The notes beneath the pieces are model-generated. The model was not told the origin of the DNA and ran no database searches. It was given only the letters and a program-made list of their open reading frames with translations. A stretch of 64,000 bases of DNA from Methylophilus methylotrophus DSM 46235 = ATCC 53528 (GTDB lineage: Bacteria; Pseudomonadota; Gammaproteobacteria; Burkholderiales; Methylophilaceae): positions 1 to 64,000 of the forward strand of contig NZ_KB905141.1 of NCBI RefSeq assembly GCF_000378225.1, written 5' to 3'. The position numbers and the translations under genes were made by a program. Below are positions 18,135 to 28,154 of this stretch, piece by piece. The number at the start of each line of letters is the position of its first letter. Position 1 is the first letter of the stretch.

Positions 18135-19784
18135 ATGACACAGTTAGCCCCTTATCCACAATGGCAATGGGAAATCCCTGAATTTTTCAATATCGGGGTG
18201 GCGTGCAGTGACCGTCATTTGGGCACGCAAAAAGCCGACGAAATTGCGATGATTGTGGAGGATGATACGTTTGGCACCAGTACCATCACCTTTGCCGAGC
18301 TGGCGGAGAGAACTGATCGGTTTGCCCAGGTGTTGCGTGACTTGGGGGTGAAGCCTGGTGACCGTGTTCTCATCCGCTTGCCTAACAGCCTGGATTATCC
18401 GACTGCCTTTTTAGGCACCATGAAAACCGGTGCGATTTCTGTGCCGACTTCCACGTTGCTGACCGCAGAAGAAGTCGCTTATCTGGCAAAAGATTCGGGT
18501 GCGGTGGTGATGGTCACCGATGCCGCTGCCTGGGCAGGGATGTCGGCCAAAATGCAACAGAATATTAGCCAGACGCCTAACCTCAAACACATTCTACTCA
18601 CGCAGTTAACGGGTGAAATTGTGCCTGTCGATGGGTTCAACGTATTGTCGCTTGAAGCCGCACTGGCCGCCGTACAACACTTAGCACCAGCTTATGCGAC
18701 GCGTGGTGACGATCCAGCATATCTGGTCTATACCTCAGGTACAACAGGTTATCCTAAAGGTGTTTTGCATGCGCACCGTGCTTTGCTGGGTCGGCAGCCA
18801 GCTGCGCAATACTGGTTTAATTATAGTGAGACTGTACAAGACCGTATCATGCACTCCGGCAAGTTTAACTGGACCTATGTTTTGGGTACTGGCCTCATGG
18901 ATCCGCTTTACCTGGGTAAAACAGTGATTGTGCATGAGGGTAAAAATGACGCACAAAAATGGCTGGAGCTGATTGCCAAACATAGTGCAACCATTTTCAT
19001 TGGTGTGCCGACGATTTACCGCCAGTTGCTGCAGAAAACCACGGCCACACAGGCTGATATTCCCAGTGTGCGCCATTTTATGAGCGCAGGTGAGCATTTG
19101 TCCGACGAAGTGCTGACGCAATGGCGTGAACGCTTTGGGCTAGATATTTATGAAGCGGTGGGAATGAGTGAGTTTTCTTATTACCTGTCGCAAAGTATTT
19201 TACGGCCGATCCGTGCTGGCTCGGCGGGATTCCCGCAGCCTGGTCATGCGATTGTCTTGCTGAATCCCGAAACGCGCGAGCCTGTGGCAGAAGGTGAGGA
19301 GGGGATGATTTGCGTGCCAGATAATGACCCAGGCTTGTTCCTGAGTTACTGGAACCTGCCGGAAGAAACCGCTAAATACAAACACGATGGCTATTTCTTT
19401 ACCGGGGATTATGCAAAATACGACGCTGATGGTTATCTGTGGTTCCTGGGCCGCAAGGATGACATTATCAAGAGCTTCGGCTACCGCGTGTCGCCCTATG
19501 AAATTGAACGTGTATACAAAGGTCATCCTGCCGTGGCTGATTGTGCGGCGGTGGGCGAAGAGATCGAAAAAGACAAGTTGCTGGTGGTGATTTATGTGAT
19601 CCCTAAACCTGATACTGAAATCGCACCAGAGGAGCTGATGTCCTTTGGTAAACAGCACCTGGCGGCTTATAAAGCTCCTAAAACGGTTTACCTGGCCAAG
19701 GAGTTTCCACGGACCAAAAATGGTAAAATCTTGCGTAAAGATGTGAGTCCTGCCATTGCCTATCAGAAAAGCAATGCCCGTTGA
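18135..19784 (+). CDS. AMP-forming acyl-CoA synthetase
   Basis: 549 residues from the ATG at 18135, seven bases after GGAAAGG; a TTG two codons earlier is less likely. ANL-superfamily motifs are in order: phosphate loop YTSGTTGYPKG near residue 197, FTGDYAKYD near 420, GRKDDIIKSFGYRVSP near 440, and catalytic Lys in NGKILRKD near 530. It activates a carboxylic acid to its CoA thioester with ATP. The substrate is not evident. The location, 25 bp upstream of class I fumarase and downstream of CitE and mesaconyl-CoA genes, suggests a short branched or dicarboxylic acid such as propionate, mesaconate or citramalate. That is inference. Confidence 0.85.
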   Translation: MTQLAPYPQWQWEIPEFFNIGVACSDRHLGTQKADEIAMIVEDDTFGTSTITFAELAERTDRFAQVLRDLGVKPGDRVLIRLPNSLDYPTAFLGTMKTGAISVPTSTLLTAEEVAYLAKDSGAVVMVTDAAAWAGMSAKMQQNISQTPNLKHILLTQLTGEIVPVDGFNVLSLEAALAAVQHLAPAYATRGDDPAYLVYTSGTTGYPKGVLHAHRALLGRQPAAQYWFNYSETVQDRIMHSGKFNWTYVLGTGLMDPLYLGKTVIVHEGKNDAQKWLELIAKHSATIFIGVPTIYRQLLQKTTATQADIPSVRHFMSAGEHLSDEVLTQWRERFGLDIYEAVGMSEFSYYLSQSILRPIRAGSAGFPQPGHAIVLLNPETREPVAEGEEGMICVPDNDPGLFLSYWNLPEETAKYKHDGYFFTGDYAKYDADGYLWFLGRKDDIIKSFGYRVSPYEIERVYKGHPAVADCAAVGEEIEKDKLLVVIYVIPKPDTEIAPEELMSFGKQHLAAYKAPKTVYLAKEFPRTKNGKILRKDVSPAIAYQKSNAR

Positions 19785-19809
19785 AATGCCCGTCTGAAAG
19801 ACACAGAAA

Positions 19810-21315
19810 ATGGCCCTGATTAAAACCCAAGATTTTATCGAGAGTGTTGCCGATGCCTTGCAATACATCTCTTATTACCACCCGGAAGACTATATCCGGG
19901 CGTTGGCAGCGGCGTATGAAAAAGAGGCCTCACCTGCCGCCAGGGACGCCATTGCGCAGATTTTGACCAATTCCCGTATGTGCGCCGAAGGCAAGCGCCC
20001 CTTGTGCCAGGATACCGGCATTGTGGTGGCATTTGTCAAAATAGGCATGCAGGCGCAATTTGAGGGCGACATGACCATCGAACAAATGGTCAATGAAGGC
20101 GTTCGCCGTGCTTACCTGCATCCCGACAATACGCTGCGTGCGTCTATCGTGAATGACCCCGCCGGGACACGTAAAAACACTAAAGACAATACGCCCGCGA
20201 TTACGCATATTGAAATGGTGGCTGGTGATATTGTTGAGGTGCAGGTGGCAGCCAAAGGCGGCGGCTCGGAAAATAAATCCAAACTGGTCATGCTCAACCC
20301 TAACGAAAGCATTGTCGACTGGGTGCTAGAAGTGGTGCCAAAGATGGGCGCAGGCTGGTGCCCGCCAGGTATGCTGGGCATAGGCATAGGCGGCAGTGCT
20401 GAAAAAGCCATGCTGCTGGCCAAGGAGTCATTGATGGCGCCGATTGATATCCAGGAGTTGCAGGCCCGTGGTGCGCAAAATCGCATCGAAGAATTGCGCC
20501 TGGAGCTGTATGAAAAGGTTAATCAGCTAGGGATAGGCGCACAAGGCCTGGGTGGCTTGACCACGGTATTGGATGTGAAAATCCTGGATTATCCAACCCA
20601 TGCAGCTAGTTTGCCCGTGGCCATTATTCCTAATTGCGCAGCGACACGTCATGTGCACTTTACGCTGGATGGGTCCGGTGTGGCTGAGTTAACGCCACCG
20701 AGTGCAGATGTTTACCCGGATGTGCATTGGGCACCCAGCCCGCAAGCGAAACGCGTGAACCTGGAAACGGTGACACGTGAGGAAACACAAACCTGGAAAA
20801 CCGGGGATACCTTGTTGCTTACCGGTAAAATCCTGACGGGGCGTGATGCTGCGCATAAACGCATCCAGACAATGCTGGCCAAGGGTGAGCCGCTACCCGT
20901 GGATTTTACCAATAAGTTTATTTATTACGTCGGTCCGGTCGATGCCGTGCGTGACGAAGCCGTGGGGCCTGCAGGTCCGACCACGGCGACGCGCATGGAT
21001 AGCTATACCGATATGATGCTGAATACCGGATTGCTGGGTTCGATTGGCAAAGCCGAACGTGGCAAAGAGGCCCTGGCCGAAATTGCCAAACACAAGTCGG
21101 TGTACTTGATGGCGGTGGGTGGTGCCGCTTATCTGGTCAGCAAGGCGATTAAAAAATCCCGCGTGTTGGCTTTTGCAGACTTGGGTATGGAAGCCATCTA
21201 TGAATTTGAAGTGGTGGATATGCCAGTGACGGTGGCAGTGAGTGCGGATGGTGAGTCCGTACACCAGACCGGCCCGGCACAATGGAAAAAAACTATCGCG
21301 TTGCAAGCGGTATAA
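19810..21315 (+). CDS. Class I (iron-sulfur) fumarate hydratase
   Basis: 501 residues of the single-chain class I fumarase family. Three conserved Cys (CQDTG near 67, GWCPPG near 184, NCAATRH near 276) have the spacing of the 4Fe-4S ligands in E. coli FumA. The C-terminal half has the FTNKFIYYVGPVD and GPTTATRMD segments. It converts fumarate to malate, continuing from succinate dehydrogenase. Some class I fumarases also hydrate mesaconate to citramalate, which fits the mesaconyl-CoA genes nearby but is not shown here. It lies 25 bp after the acyl-CoA synthetase, probably in one transcript. Confidence 0.93.
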   Translation: MALIKTQDFIESVADALQYISYYHPEDYIRALAAAYEKEASPAARDAIAQILTNSRMCAEGKRPLCQDTGIVVAFVKIGMQAQFEGDMTIEQMVNEGVRRAYLHPDNTLRASIVNDPAGTRKNTKDNTPAITHIEMVAGDIVEVQVAAKGGGSENKSKLVMLNPNESIVDWVLEVVPKMGAGWCPPGMLGIGIGGSAEKAMLLAKESLMAPIDIQELQARGAQNRIEELRLELYEKVNQLGIGAQGLGGLTTVLDVKILDYPTHAASLPVAIIPNCAATRHVHFTLDGSGVAELTPPSADVYPDVHWAPSPQAKRVNLETVTREETQTWKTGDTLLLTGKILTGRDAAHKRIQTMLAKGEPLPVDFTNKFIYYVGPVDAVRDEAVGPAGPTTATRMDSYTDMMLNTGLLGSIGKAERGKEALAEIAKHKSVYLMAVGGAAYLVSKAIKKSRVLAFADLGMEAIYEFEVVDMPVTVAVSADGESVHQTGPAQWKKTIALQAV

Positions 21316-21406
21316 GTTGCTACCGATAATGTGAGTGCAATCACAGAGACCAGGCACGAATTGGTGAAAGATACGTCATACTACTAAGCGTCATCATGGA
21401 GTGAGT

Positions 21407-21730
21407 ATGATAAAAATGAATACTGGGGTAATTGGATTTGCAGTTGGCTTGGCCATAGGGTTGAGTTTGCCTGTGCATGCCGAATCTGCGCTGGAATACT
21501 TCACCGATAGTACAGGCCGTTACAGTGGCCCTAGTCTGGAAGATCAGGTGGCCATGATGGACACTGATCACAACGGTTTTGCCGATGTGTTTGAGGTGCG
21601 TGCCTATCTTGAGAAACAGCATGGCAAAGGCTATCAAAAAGAATTGCTGGATAAATGGGAATCTTCCGCCTACGGCAAGAGCTGTAGTACCCCATTTGCC
21701 AAAGAGTTATATGGAGACAGTACCCGCTGA
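21407..21730 (+). CDS. Small exported EF-hand protein
   Basis: 107 residues from the ATG at 21407, supported by GGAG five bases upstream; a GTG at 21401 is also in frame. The N-terminus is a signal peptide ending near VHAES (about residues 23-25), so the product should be periplasmic or secreted. Near residue 50 the 12-residue loop DTDHNGFADVFE has the spacing and acidic residues of an EF-hand calcium site. No catalytic domain is visible. It sits between fumarase and acnB but has no clear functional link to them. Confidence 0.75.
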   Translation: MIKMNTGVIGFAVGLAIGLSLPVHAESALEYFTDSTGRYSGPSLEDQVAMMDTDHNGFADVFEVRAYLEKQHGKGYQKELLDKWESSAYGKSCSTPFAKELYGDSTR

Positions 21731-21781
21731 CTGTAGTGTTGTTTTGTTGCTGTCGGCGGCTGTCATTTGCATCAATTGCCG

Positions 21782-21828
21782 GAATGTTACAAGCAGTTAA
21801 CATTCTGGCCTATGGACTGGATTATAAT
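21782..21828 (+). promoter_or_regulatory. acnB promoter with inverted repeat
   Basis: A TATAAT -10 box lies at 21823-21828. Just upstream is an 8-bp perfect inverted repeat GAATGTTA/TAACATTC (21782-21789, 21798-21805) that covers the expected -35 area, so a bound repressor could block RNA polymerase. The -35 itself is weak. The leader to the acnB ATG would be about 90 bases. Confidence 0.45.
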
Positions 21829-21926
21829 CAAGCAAGAAGAAATCCTCGCGGTCAGCCTCTGGTCATGTCGTTACAGATAAGCGCTGGCCCATCCCCCGAC
21901 TTTGTTTTATTGATAGAGCCTACATC

Positions 21927-24506
21927 ATGTTACAAGCATACGAAACCCACGTAAAAGAACGCGCCGCGCAAAATCTACCTCCTTTACCACTCAATGCGGA
22001 ACAAGTCGCTGCCTTGGTCGAGTTATTAAAATCTCCTCCCGCGGGGCAGGAAGCCTTGCTGTTAAATCTGCTGGAAAACCGTATTCCTGCAGGTGTTGAC
22101 CAGGCGGCCTATGTGAAAGCTGCTTTTCTGGCAGATGTTGCAAATGGCACTGCGATTTCACCTTTAGTCAGTGCAGAAAGAGCCGTACAGCTGTTAGGTA
22201 CCATGCTGGGAGGTTACAACGTCCAGGCACTGGTTGCTTTGCTGGATACCCCAATGGCCGCGAATGCTGTCAAGGCCTTGTCTACAACCATCCTCATGTT
22301 TGACGCTTTCCATGATGTTGACGCCAAAATGAAGGCAGGTAACCCGCATGCCAAGGCTTTGATGACGGCTTGGGCCAATGCCGAATGGTTTACCAGCAAG
22401 CCGGCTTTGGCTGAAGAAATCAAACTGGTGGTATTCAAGCTGGATGGTGAAACCAATACTGATGACCTGAGCCCGGCGCAAGATGCATGGAGCCGTCCGG
22501 ATATCCCTCTGCATGCCAAGGCCATGTTGATTAACCGCATGGCGGGTGGTCTGACGACTATCGAAGCGCTGAAGCAAAAAGGCTTGCCGCTGGCTTATGT
22601 TGGCGACGTGGTCGGGACAGGTTCTTCCCGTAAATCTGCTATCAACTCCGTACAATGGTGGATGGGTGACGATATTCCCTATATCCCCAACAAGCGCACA
22701 GGTGGGGTGGTGATTGGTAGCAAGATTGCACCGATTTTCTTTAACACGGCAGAAGACTCAGGCGCTTTGCCTATCCAGTGTGATGTTTCTAAACTGAACA
22801 CTGGTGACGTGATTGTGATCAAGCCATTTGAAGGCAAAGTATTGTCTGAGGCAGGTGAAGTATTGGCCACATTTGAAATGAACCCAATCACCTTGCCGGA
22901 TGAAGTGCGTGCAGGTGGCCGTATTCCATTGATTATTGGCCGTGGCCTGACTGCCAATGCACGTAAAGCACTGGGCTTGGGTGACACGGATACCTTTATT
23001 AAATCCATCCCTGCCAAAGATACTGGTAAAGGCTACACCTTGGCGCAAAAAATGGTGGGTCGTGCCTGTGGTTTGCCAGAAGGCATGGGCGTGCGCCCAG
23101 GCACCTATTGCGAACCTAAAGCAACCACTGTGGGTTCACAAGACACCACGGGTGGTATGACACGTGATGAGCTAAAAGAGTTGGCTTGCCTGGGTTTTAG
23201 TGCCGACCTGGTCATGCAGAGTTTCTGCCATACTGCGGCTTACCCGAAACCAGTCGATATCAAATTGCAGCATGAGCTGCCAGAATTTATGTCCAGCCGT
23301 GGCGGCGTCAGCTTGCGCGCGGGTGATGGCGTGATCCACTCCTGGCTCAACCGCTTGATCCTGCCGGATACCGTGGGTACTGGCGGTGACTCGCATACCC
23401 GGTTCCCGATTGGCATCAGCTTTCCGGCGGGTTCTGGCCTGGTGGCCTTTGCCGCTGCAACCGGCGCCATGCCACTCGATATGCCTGAGTCAGTGCTGGT
23501 ACGCTTTAAAGGCGAAATGCAGCCAGGCATCACCTTGCGTGACTTGGTGAATGCGATTCCTTACGCAGCCATCCAGGAAGGCACATTGACCGTTGGCAAG
23601 CAGGGCAAGAAAAACGTATTCAACGGCCGCGTGCTGGAAATCGAAGGATTGCCCGACCTGAAGGTGGAGCAAGCGTTTGAGCTGGCTGATGCTTCGGCTG
23701 AGCGTTCTGCCAACGGTTGTACTGTGCTGTTGAATAAAGAGCCGGTGATTGAATTCCTCAATTCCAATATCGTGCTCATGCAGAACATGATAGAAAATGG
23801 CTACCAGGATGCACGCACGCTGGAGCGCCGCATTGCCAGCATGAAAGCATGGTTGGAAAAACCGGAACTGCTGCAACCAGATGCTGATGCCGAATATGCA
23901 CATGTGATTGAAATTGACCTCAGTGAGATTAAAGAACCACTGGTGGCTTGCCCGAATGATCCTGACGATATCAAGCCCTTGTCTGCAGTTGTTGGTGACA
24001 AGATTGACGAAGTGTTTATTGGCAGCTGCATGACCAATATTGGTCACTACCGCGCGGCCGGGAAAGTGCTGGAGGGCGCGGGCGGTATCCCGACCCGCTT
24101 GTGGATTGCACCGCCGACCCGTATGGATGAAGCACAATTGCGGGCCGAAGGCGTGTATTCCACATTTGGCGTCGCTGGCGCGCGTACTGAGGTGCCAGGC
24201 TGCTCGCTGTGTATGGGTAACCAGGCGCGTGTGGCTGATAAGGCGACCGTGTTCTCGACCTCTACGCGTAACTTTGATAACCGTATGGGTAAAGATGCCC
24301 GCGTTTACCTGGGCTCTGCTGAACTGGCAGCGGTTTGTGCCAAACTGGGACGTATCCCAACCATGCAAGAGTACCTGGATACCTTGGGCAGCAAGCTGAC
24401 CAACACGGCAGAGATTTACAAATACCTCAACTTTAACCAGATGACCCAATATGCGGGCTCGCTAGAAAATGTGAAGAAAATCATTCCAATTAAAGAAACG
24501 GCGTAG
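21927..24506 (+). CDS. acnB: Aconitase B / 2-methylisocitrate dehydratase
   Basis: 859 residues, the usual AcnB length, with the N-terminal HEAT-like domain ([13 protein letters not shown]), the swivel domain, then the catalytic domains. The 4Fe-4S cysteines are visible in GSCMTN near residue 700 and CSLCMGN near 758-761. AcnB interconverts citrate and isocitrate and also hydrates 2-methyl-cis-aconitate, completing the methylcitrate cycle with PrpCDB in this window. No strong ribosome site is seen before the ATG. In related bacteria AcnB can bind RNA when iron is lost. Confidence 0.96.
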   Translation: MLQAYETHVKERAAQNLPPLPLNAEQVAALVELLKSPPAGQEALLLNLLENRIPAGVDQAAYVKAAFLADVANGTAISPLVSAERAVQLLGTMLGGYNVQALVALLDTPMAANAVKALSTTILMFDAFHDVDAKMKAGNPHAKALMTAWANAEWFTSKPALAEEIKLVVFKLDGETNTDDLSPAQDAWSRPDIPLHAKAMLINRMAGGLTTIEALKQKGLPLAYVGDVVGTGSSRKSAINSVQWWMGDDIPYIPNKRTGGVVIGSKIAPIFFNTAEDSGALPIQCDVSKLNTGDVIVIKPFEGKVLSEAGEVLATFEMNPITLPDEVRAGGRIPLIIGRGLTANARKALGLGDTDTFIKSIPAKDTGKGYTLAQKMVGRACGLPEGMGVRPGTYCEPKATTVGSQDTTGGMTRDELKELACLGFSADLVMQSFCHTAAYPKPVDIKLQHELPEFMSSRGGVSLRAGDGVIHSWLNRLILPDTVGTGGDSHTRFPIGISFPAGSGLVAFAAATGAMPLDMPESVLVRFKGEMQPGITLRDLVNAIPYAAIQEGTLTVGKQGKKNVFNGRVLEIEGLPDLKVEQAFELADASAERSANGCTVLLNKEPVIEFLNSNIVLMQNMIENGYQDARTLERRIASMKAWLEKPELLQPDADAEYAHVIEIDLSEIKEPLVACPNDPDDIKPLSAVVGDKIDEVFIGSCMTNIGHYRAAGKVLEGAGGIPTRLWIAPPTRMDEAQLRAEGVYSTFGVAGARTEVPGCSLCMGNQARVADKATVFSTSTRNFDNRMGKDARVYLGSAELAAVCAKLGRIPTMQEYLDTLGSKLTNTAEIYKYLNFNQMTQYAGSLENVKKIIPIKETA

Positions 24507-24529
24507 CTGTTTGTATTGAAGGCATGATC

Positions 24530-24558
24530 AAAGGGAGCGTGAGCTCCCTTTGTTGTTT
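24530..24558 (+). terminator. Terminator after acnB
   Basis: A perfect 9-bp stem AAAGGGAGC/GCTCCCTTT (24530-24538, 24543-24551) with a GTGA loop, followed by a T-rich tail. It lies 24 bp after the acnB stop. Confidence 0.9.
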
Positions 24559-24712
24559 TTACGGCGGGAAATATCCTTGCAACTGTAAATCCTGAGAACT
24601 CTCCTGACGGCACAGTTCTGTTTTGATTATGATGTATTGGCTGACGTCTATGATGCATATACGTCAATACCTCTGATGAAACTCAACATTGTCAATGCCC
24701 AAGGAGAAACTC

Positions 24713-25684
24713 ATGAAACCGTTCGAACAAGGCCTGGTTAATTATCAACAACGTTTACAGTCGCATGATTACGGTCAGGTCTTTTGCCGTTTTGATGCTG
24801 AACGCCAAGCACTGTGGAGTTATTTGCATCAACCTCAGCGTATTCCCTGCATTAATCATGATTTATTGATGAATCTGCATGAGCACCATGCCGATATCCA
24901 GCGCAGCGGCGGCTATGTGCAGACGGATGCGGAGACGATATTGCCAATCCGCTATTCTGTTTTTGCATCGGCGACCCCAGGCTATTTCAATATGGGCGGC
25001 GATTTGCAAAAAATGGCTGCGGCTATCCGCCAGCAAGACAGGGCGCAATTACAAGCCTATGCCAAACTCAGTATTGATGTGGTGGCACAACGCGCATTTC
25101 GTTTCCAGCTGGATCATGTGACAAAAATCTCCCTGCTGCAAGGCGAAGTGTTAGGCGCTGGCATAGAAGCAGCCCTCACCAGTGACGTGCTGATTGCCGA
25201 AAAACAAGCGGTATTTTGCTTTCCTGAGTTGTTCTTTAACATGATTCCGGGTATGGGGGCATATAGCTTTATTGCACGCAAGGCTGGTATGGCTGTCGCA
25301 GACAAGATGATTCTGGGATGCGAGCGCTATACTGCAGAAGAGTGCCTGGAAATGGGGTTGATTGATATCGTTGTCGAGGATGGTGAGGGCGAGCAGGCTG
25401 TGCATGAGTTTATCCATAAGAATAACAAGCGCGCAGAAGGCTTTTTATCTGCGCAAAAAGCCAAGGCCAGGATCAGTCCTTTAAGCTATGACGAACTCAA
25501 GGATATCGTGGAGGTGTGGGTTGAGAATGCCTTGCGGTTGACCGAGCGCGATCTGAAGGTAATGGACAGGTTCTACCGCGCCCAGTCACGCCTTTTCCCT
25601 GTCAATCAAGAAAGTACAATTGCTAGTACCAGTGAAGCTGAGCCCATGCCAAATGCGCCGCAGCCCCAGGTAGTGAATCAATAG
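24713..25684 (+). CDS. rpfF: DSF synthase-like enoyl-CoA hydratase/thioesterase (RpfF family)
   Basis: 323 residues from the ATG at 24713, preceded by AAGGAG. It is crotonase fold but follows the RpfF branch: NMGGDL near residue 95, GIEAAL with Glu near 152, FPELFFNMIPGMGAYSF with Glu near 172, and MDRFYRAQSRL near the end. The two Glu keep the 20-residue spacing of the catalytic pair in Xanthomonas RpfF. Such enzymes make diffusible signal factor, a cis-2-unsaturated fatty acid, from acyl-ACP. The C-terminal ~20 residues are a low-complexity tail. It is convergent with an RpfC-like sensor gene only 27 bp away, which strongly supports the assignment. Confidence 0.88.
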   Translation: MKPFEQGLVNYQQRLQSHDYGQVFCRFDAERQALWSYLHQPQRIPCINHDLLMNLHEHHADIQRSGGYVQTDAETILPIRYSVFASATPGYFNMGGDLQKMAAAIRQQDRAQLQAYAKLSIDVVAQRAFRFQLDHVTKISLLQGEVLGAGIEAALTSDVLIAEKQAVFCFPELFFNMIPGMGAYSFIARKAGMAVADKMILGCERYTAEECLEMGLIDIVVEDGEGEQAVHEFIHKNNKRAEGFLSAQKAKARISPLSYDELKDIVEVWVENALRLTERDLKVMDRFYRAQSRLFPVNQESTIASTSEAEPMPNAPQPQVVNQ

Positions 25685-25711
25685 TGAGTGAAAATGGTGA
25701 AGGTGCCCGGC

Positions 25712-27934
25712 TTATTTGTTGGAGCGTTTGGGTGAGAGCTTGCTACGATGTAGTTGCAACTGTACGCGTGTCTCATCATAGCAATCTGCCACGGCTTGAT
25801 ATAGGACGGAAATGGTCTGGGCATCTTCCATGCTTAACCCCAGCAGGCGACGACTGTGTTTACTCAAAGGAATCAGGCCCATATTGGCAGATTCGCCTGC
25901 CAATATGTGTGCCAGCTTATGCACTTGTTCAAAGTTAAGGTCCATGCAATGCGTGCCCAGTGAACGCATCAATTCATCGGTAGTCTCTAAAAACTCTGTA
26001 ATCAATTTGTGGAGAAAAGCTTCACTGCCACCCAGCTTGAGCAAATGAGCCATGCGCTCATCGTCCAGCAATGGTTCAACAGTGGGGGTAAGGCTGGCAA
26101 TGTGGGGAGCAGATTTAGGCTTTAAAGACCTCATGGGTGAGTCAGGAGATCTGGCGTCCACAAAATTTTGATCTGCGATAGCGGACGCAGCCCGCGTTTC
26201 TGCCGGTTTGGATTTTTTGCGGCGGACGGGCGTGGTTTGTGCGGATTGCTCAGTGTCTATCGTGCTGGCAATCGCTTCTATCAAGGTCTGGATTTGCCGC
26301 GAGACGACTGGTTTGGTCAGCACCTGGTATACGCCTGCACGCAAACAGCGCTCTTGCGTCGTTTTTGTGGCGTCTGCGGTGAGAATCACTGTTCTCAACG
26401 GTTTGCTGCCCGGTAGCGCATGGTAAATGTTAAACACTTCCAGGCCGTTCATTTCCGGCATGTTGTAATCGAGTATCATCAGGTCAAACTGGTGATGCTC
26501 CAACGCATCCAGGGCATCATCGCCATTCTCAACGGCCTTGACGATACAGTGCATTTTTTGCAAGGTTTCATTCAGGATCAACCGGTTGACTACATTGTCA
26601 TCTGCAATCAGTACGCGAATTTTCTTGCGAAACTTGTTATGGCTACTCAGCGGCACCACATTTGACTGGCTATCCAGATTGATTTCGTCTTTGACAGGCT
26701 GTGCCGGTGCTGCTGCGTGCATGAGCGGCAAACTGACCACAAAAGTCGTCCCCACATTGACCTGGCTGGAAACCTCGATATTGCCACCCATCACCTCAAC
26801 CAGCTGTTTGGCAATCGAAGTGCCTAAACCAGTCCCACCGTAACGTCGGGTGATGCTGCTATCTGCCTGGGTGAAGCTGTCAAAGATCATCGGCAATACT
26901 TCTGCTTTAATGCCTATGCCAGTATCACGAATGCGGAAAGTCAGCTGGTTGGTATCACTGACCGTCACATCAATACCGCCATGCTGTGTAAACTTGATGG
27001 CATTGGCAATCAGGTTGACCAGTACTTGCTCGATATGGTGCAGGCTACCTACATAGTGGCGTTCTGTTTCGGGGCCAAGATCAAATCTTAGCCATAACTG
27101 TTTTCGCTCCACCTCAAGCTGGAACATCAGCTGTAATCGCTGAACCAGGTCTGGCAGAAAGAAAGTGATATCTTCCAGCTCTACTTTGCCTTTTTCTATC
27201 TTGCTGATATCCAGCACATCGTTAATCAGCTTTTTGAGGCTGGAGGCTGAGGTGCCTACCATTTTTAACAGTTCGGATTGCTTGCCATCCAGTTTGGTTT
27301 GCGCTAGTAACTCGCTGGCACCAATAATCCCGTTTAGCGGCGTGCGCATTTCATGGCTGATGTTGGAAACGAAGTTGGTCTTGGCTTCATTAGCCTGACC
27401 AGCTTCCTTGGTAGCTTTTTCCAGGCTGATTTGCAGACGCAAGGTATGTGGTGGGATCAGCAGCAGGGTGAGGAAGAAGCCATACGCCAAATGCTGGTGC
27501 TCCATCCAATAAGGGTTGAGGTAAAGCGTAACGCCAAAACCAATCAGGCTAAACAAATAGCAGCCTTTAAAAAACTTGGTGCCATAGCGCAAGCCATAAC
27601 CAATAATCAGCCACAGGTAAACGCCAATAAACACGCCTGCCATGGCGCCTGAAATCATTTGTTCCAATGACGTGGCCGTGATATCCATAATCATGGCTGT
27701 CCATTGGCGCTTTTCATTTTTCTGCGGATCCTTCAAGATGTTGTATAACATCAGGAAGCCAAAGCATAAATAAATCAGGCACAGCAATATCGGTTCATAA
27801 CTGCTGTGATTGAAGAAAAGGTAGAGCGTGATAAAACTGACGAAAACAACACGGATTAAAGCCTGTTCAGTTTCATTACTGACAGACTTTATCTCTGTGA
27901 CTTTCTGTTTTAACTGTCTGATTAAATCTCGCAT
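25712..27934 (-). CDS. rpfC: RpfC-like hybrid sensor histidine kinase
   Basis: 740 residues. Order: about five membrane helices (residues 28-165), HisKA with phospho-acceptor His194 in NISHEMRTPLNG, an ATPase domain with DTGIGI and GGTGLG, a receiver domain with Asp in MILDYNMPEMNG (about 485), and a C-terminal HPt domain with His676 in KLAHILAGESANMG. Length, membrane input domain and the HisKA-ATPase-REC-HPt order match RpfC, the DSF receptor. It probably autophosphorylates and relays phosphate to a response regulator such as the HD-GYP protein RpfG, which is not in this window. Tail-to-tail with rpfF; its own promoter lies in 27935-28154. Confidence 0.88.
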   Translation of the reverse strand: MRDLIRQLKQKVTEIKSVSNETEQALIRVVFVSFITLYLFFNHSSYEPILLCLIYLCFGFLMLYNILKDPQKNEKRQWTAMIMDITATSLEQMISGAMAGVFIGVYLWLIIGYGLRYGTKFFKGCYLFSLIGFGVTLYLNPYWMEHQHLAYGFFLTLLLIPPHTLRLQISLEKATKEAGQANEAKTNFVSNISHEMRTPLNGIIGASELLAQTKLDGKQSELLKMVGTSASSLKKLINDVLDISKIEKGKVELEDITFFLPDLVQRLQLMFQLEVERKQLWLRFDLGPETERHYVGSLHHIEQVLVNLIANAIKFTQHGGIDVTVSDTNQLTFRIRDTGIGIKAEVLPMIFDSFTQADSSITRRYGGTGLGTSIAKQLVEVMGGNIEVSSQVNVGTTFVVSLPLMHAAAPAQPVKDEINLDSQSNVVPLSSHNKFRKKIRVLIADDNVVNRLILNETLQKMHCIVKAVENGDDALDALEHHQFDLMILDYNMPEMNGLEVFNIYHALPGSKPLRTVILTADATKTTQERCLRAGVYQVLTKPVVSRQIQTLIEAIASTIDTEQSAQTTPVRRKKSKPAETRAASAIADQNFVDARSPDSPMRSLKPKSAPHIASLTPTVEPLLDDERMAHLLKLGGSEAFLHKLITEFLETTDELMRSLGTHCMDLNFEQVHKLAHILAGESANMGLIPLSKHSRRLLGLSMEDAQTISVLYQAVADCYDETRVQLQLHRSKLSPKRSNK

Positions 27935-28154
27935 GCTTGATAATCGATGAGGGGTTGCCGCTAGCTAGCGTTTCGCAAAGCGAAATCTAACCTATATTGA
28001 TAGTTAACGGACTTTTCTTAAGATAATTTAAAGTTTAACAGGCTAAATTTGATTATCAAAGAAAGTTTACTTTTTAGGGTGCAAAATACTATTGTAGTTG
28101 GCGTTATCTATGATAAAAATGCCGACGTCCTGTATTCCATAGCGATCTATCTGC

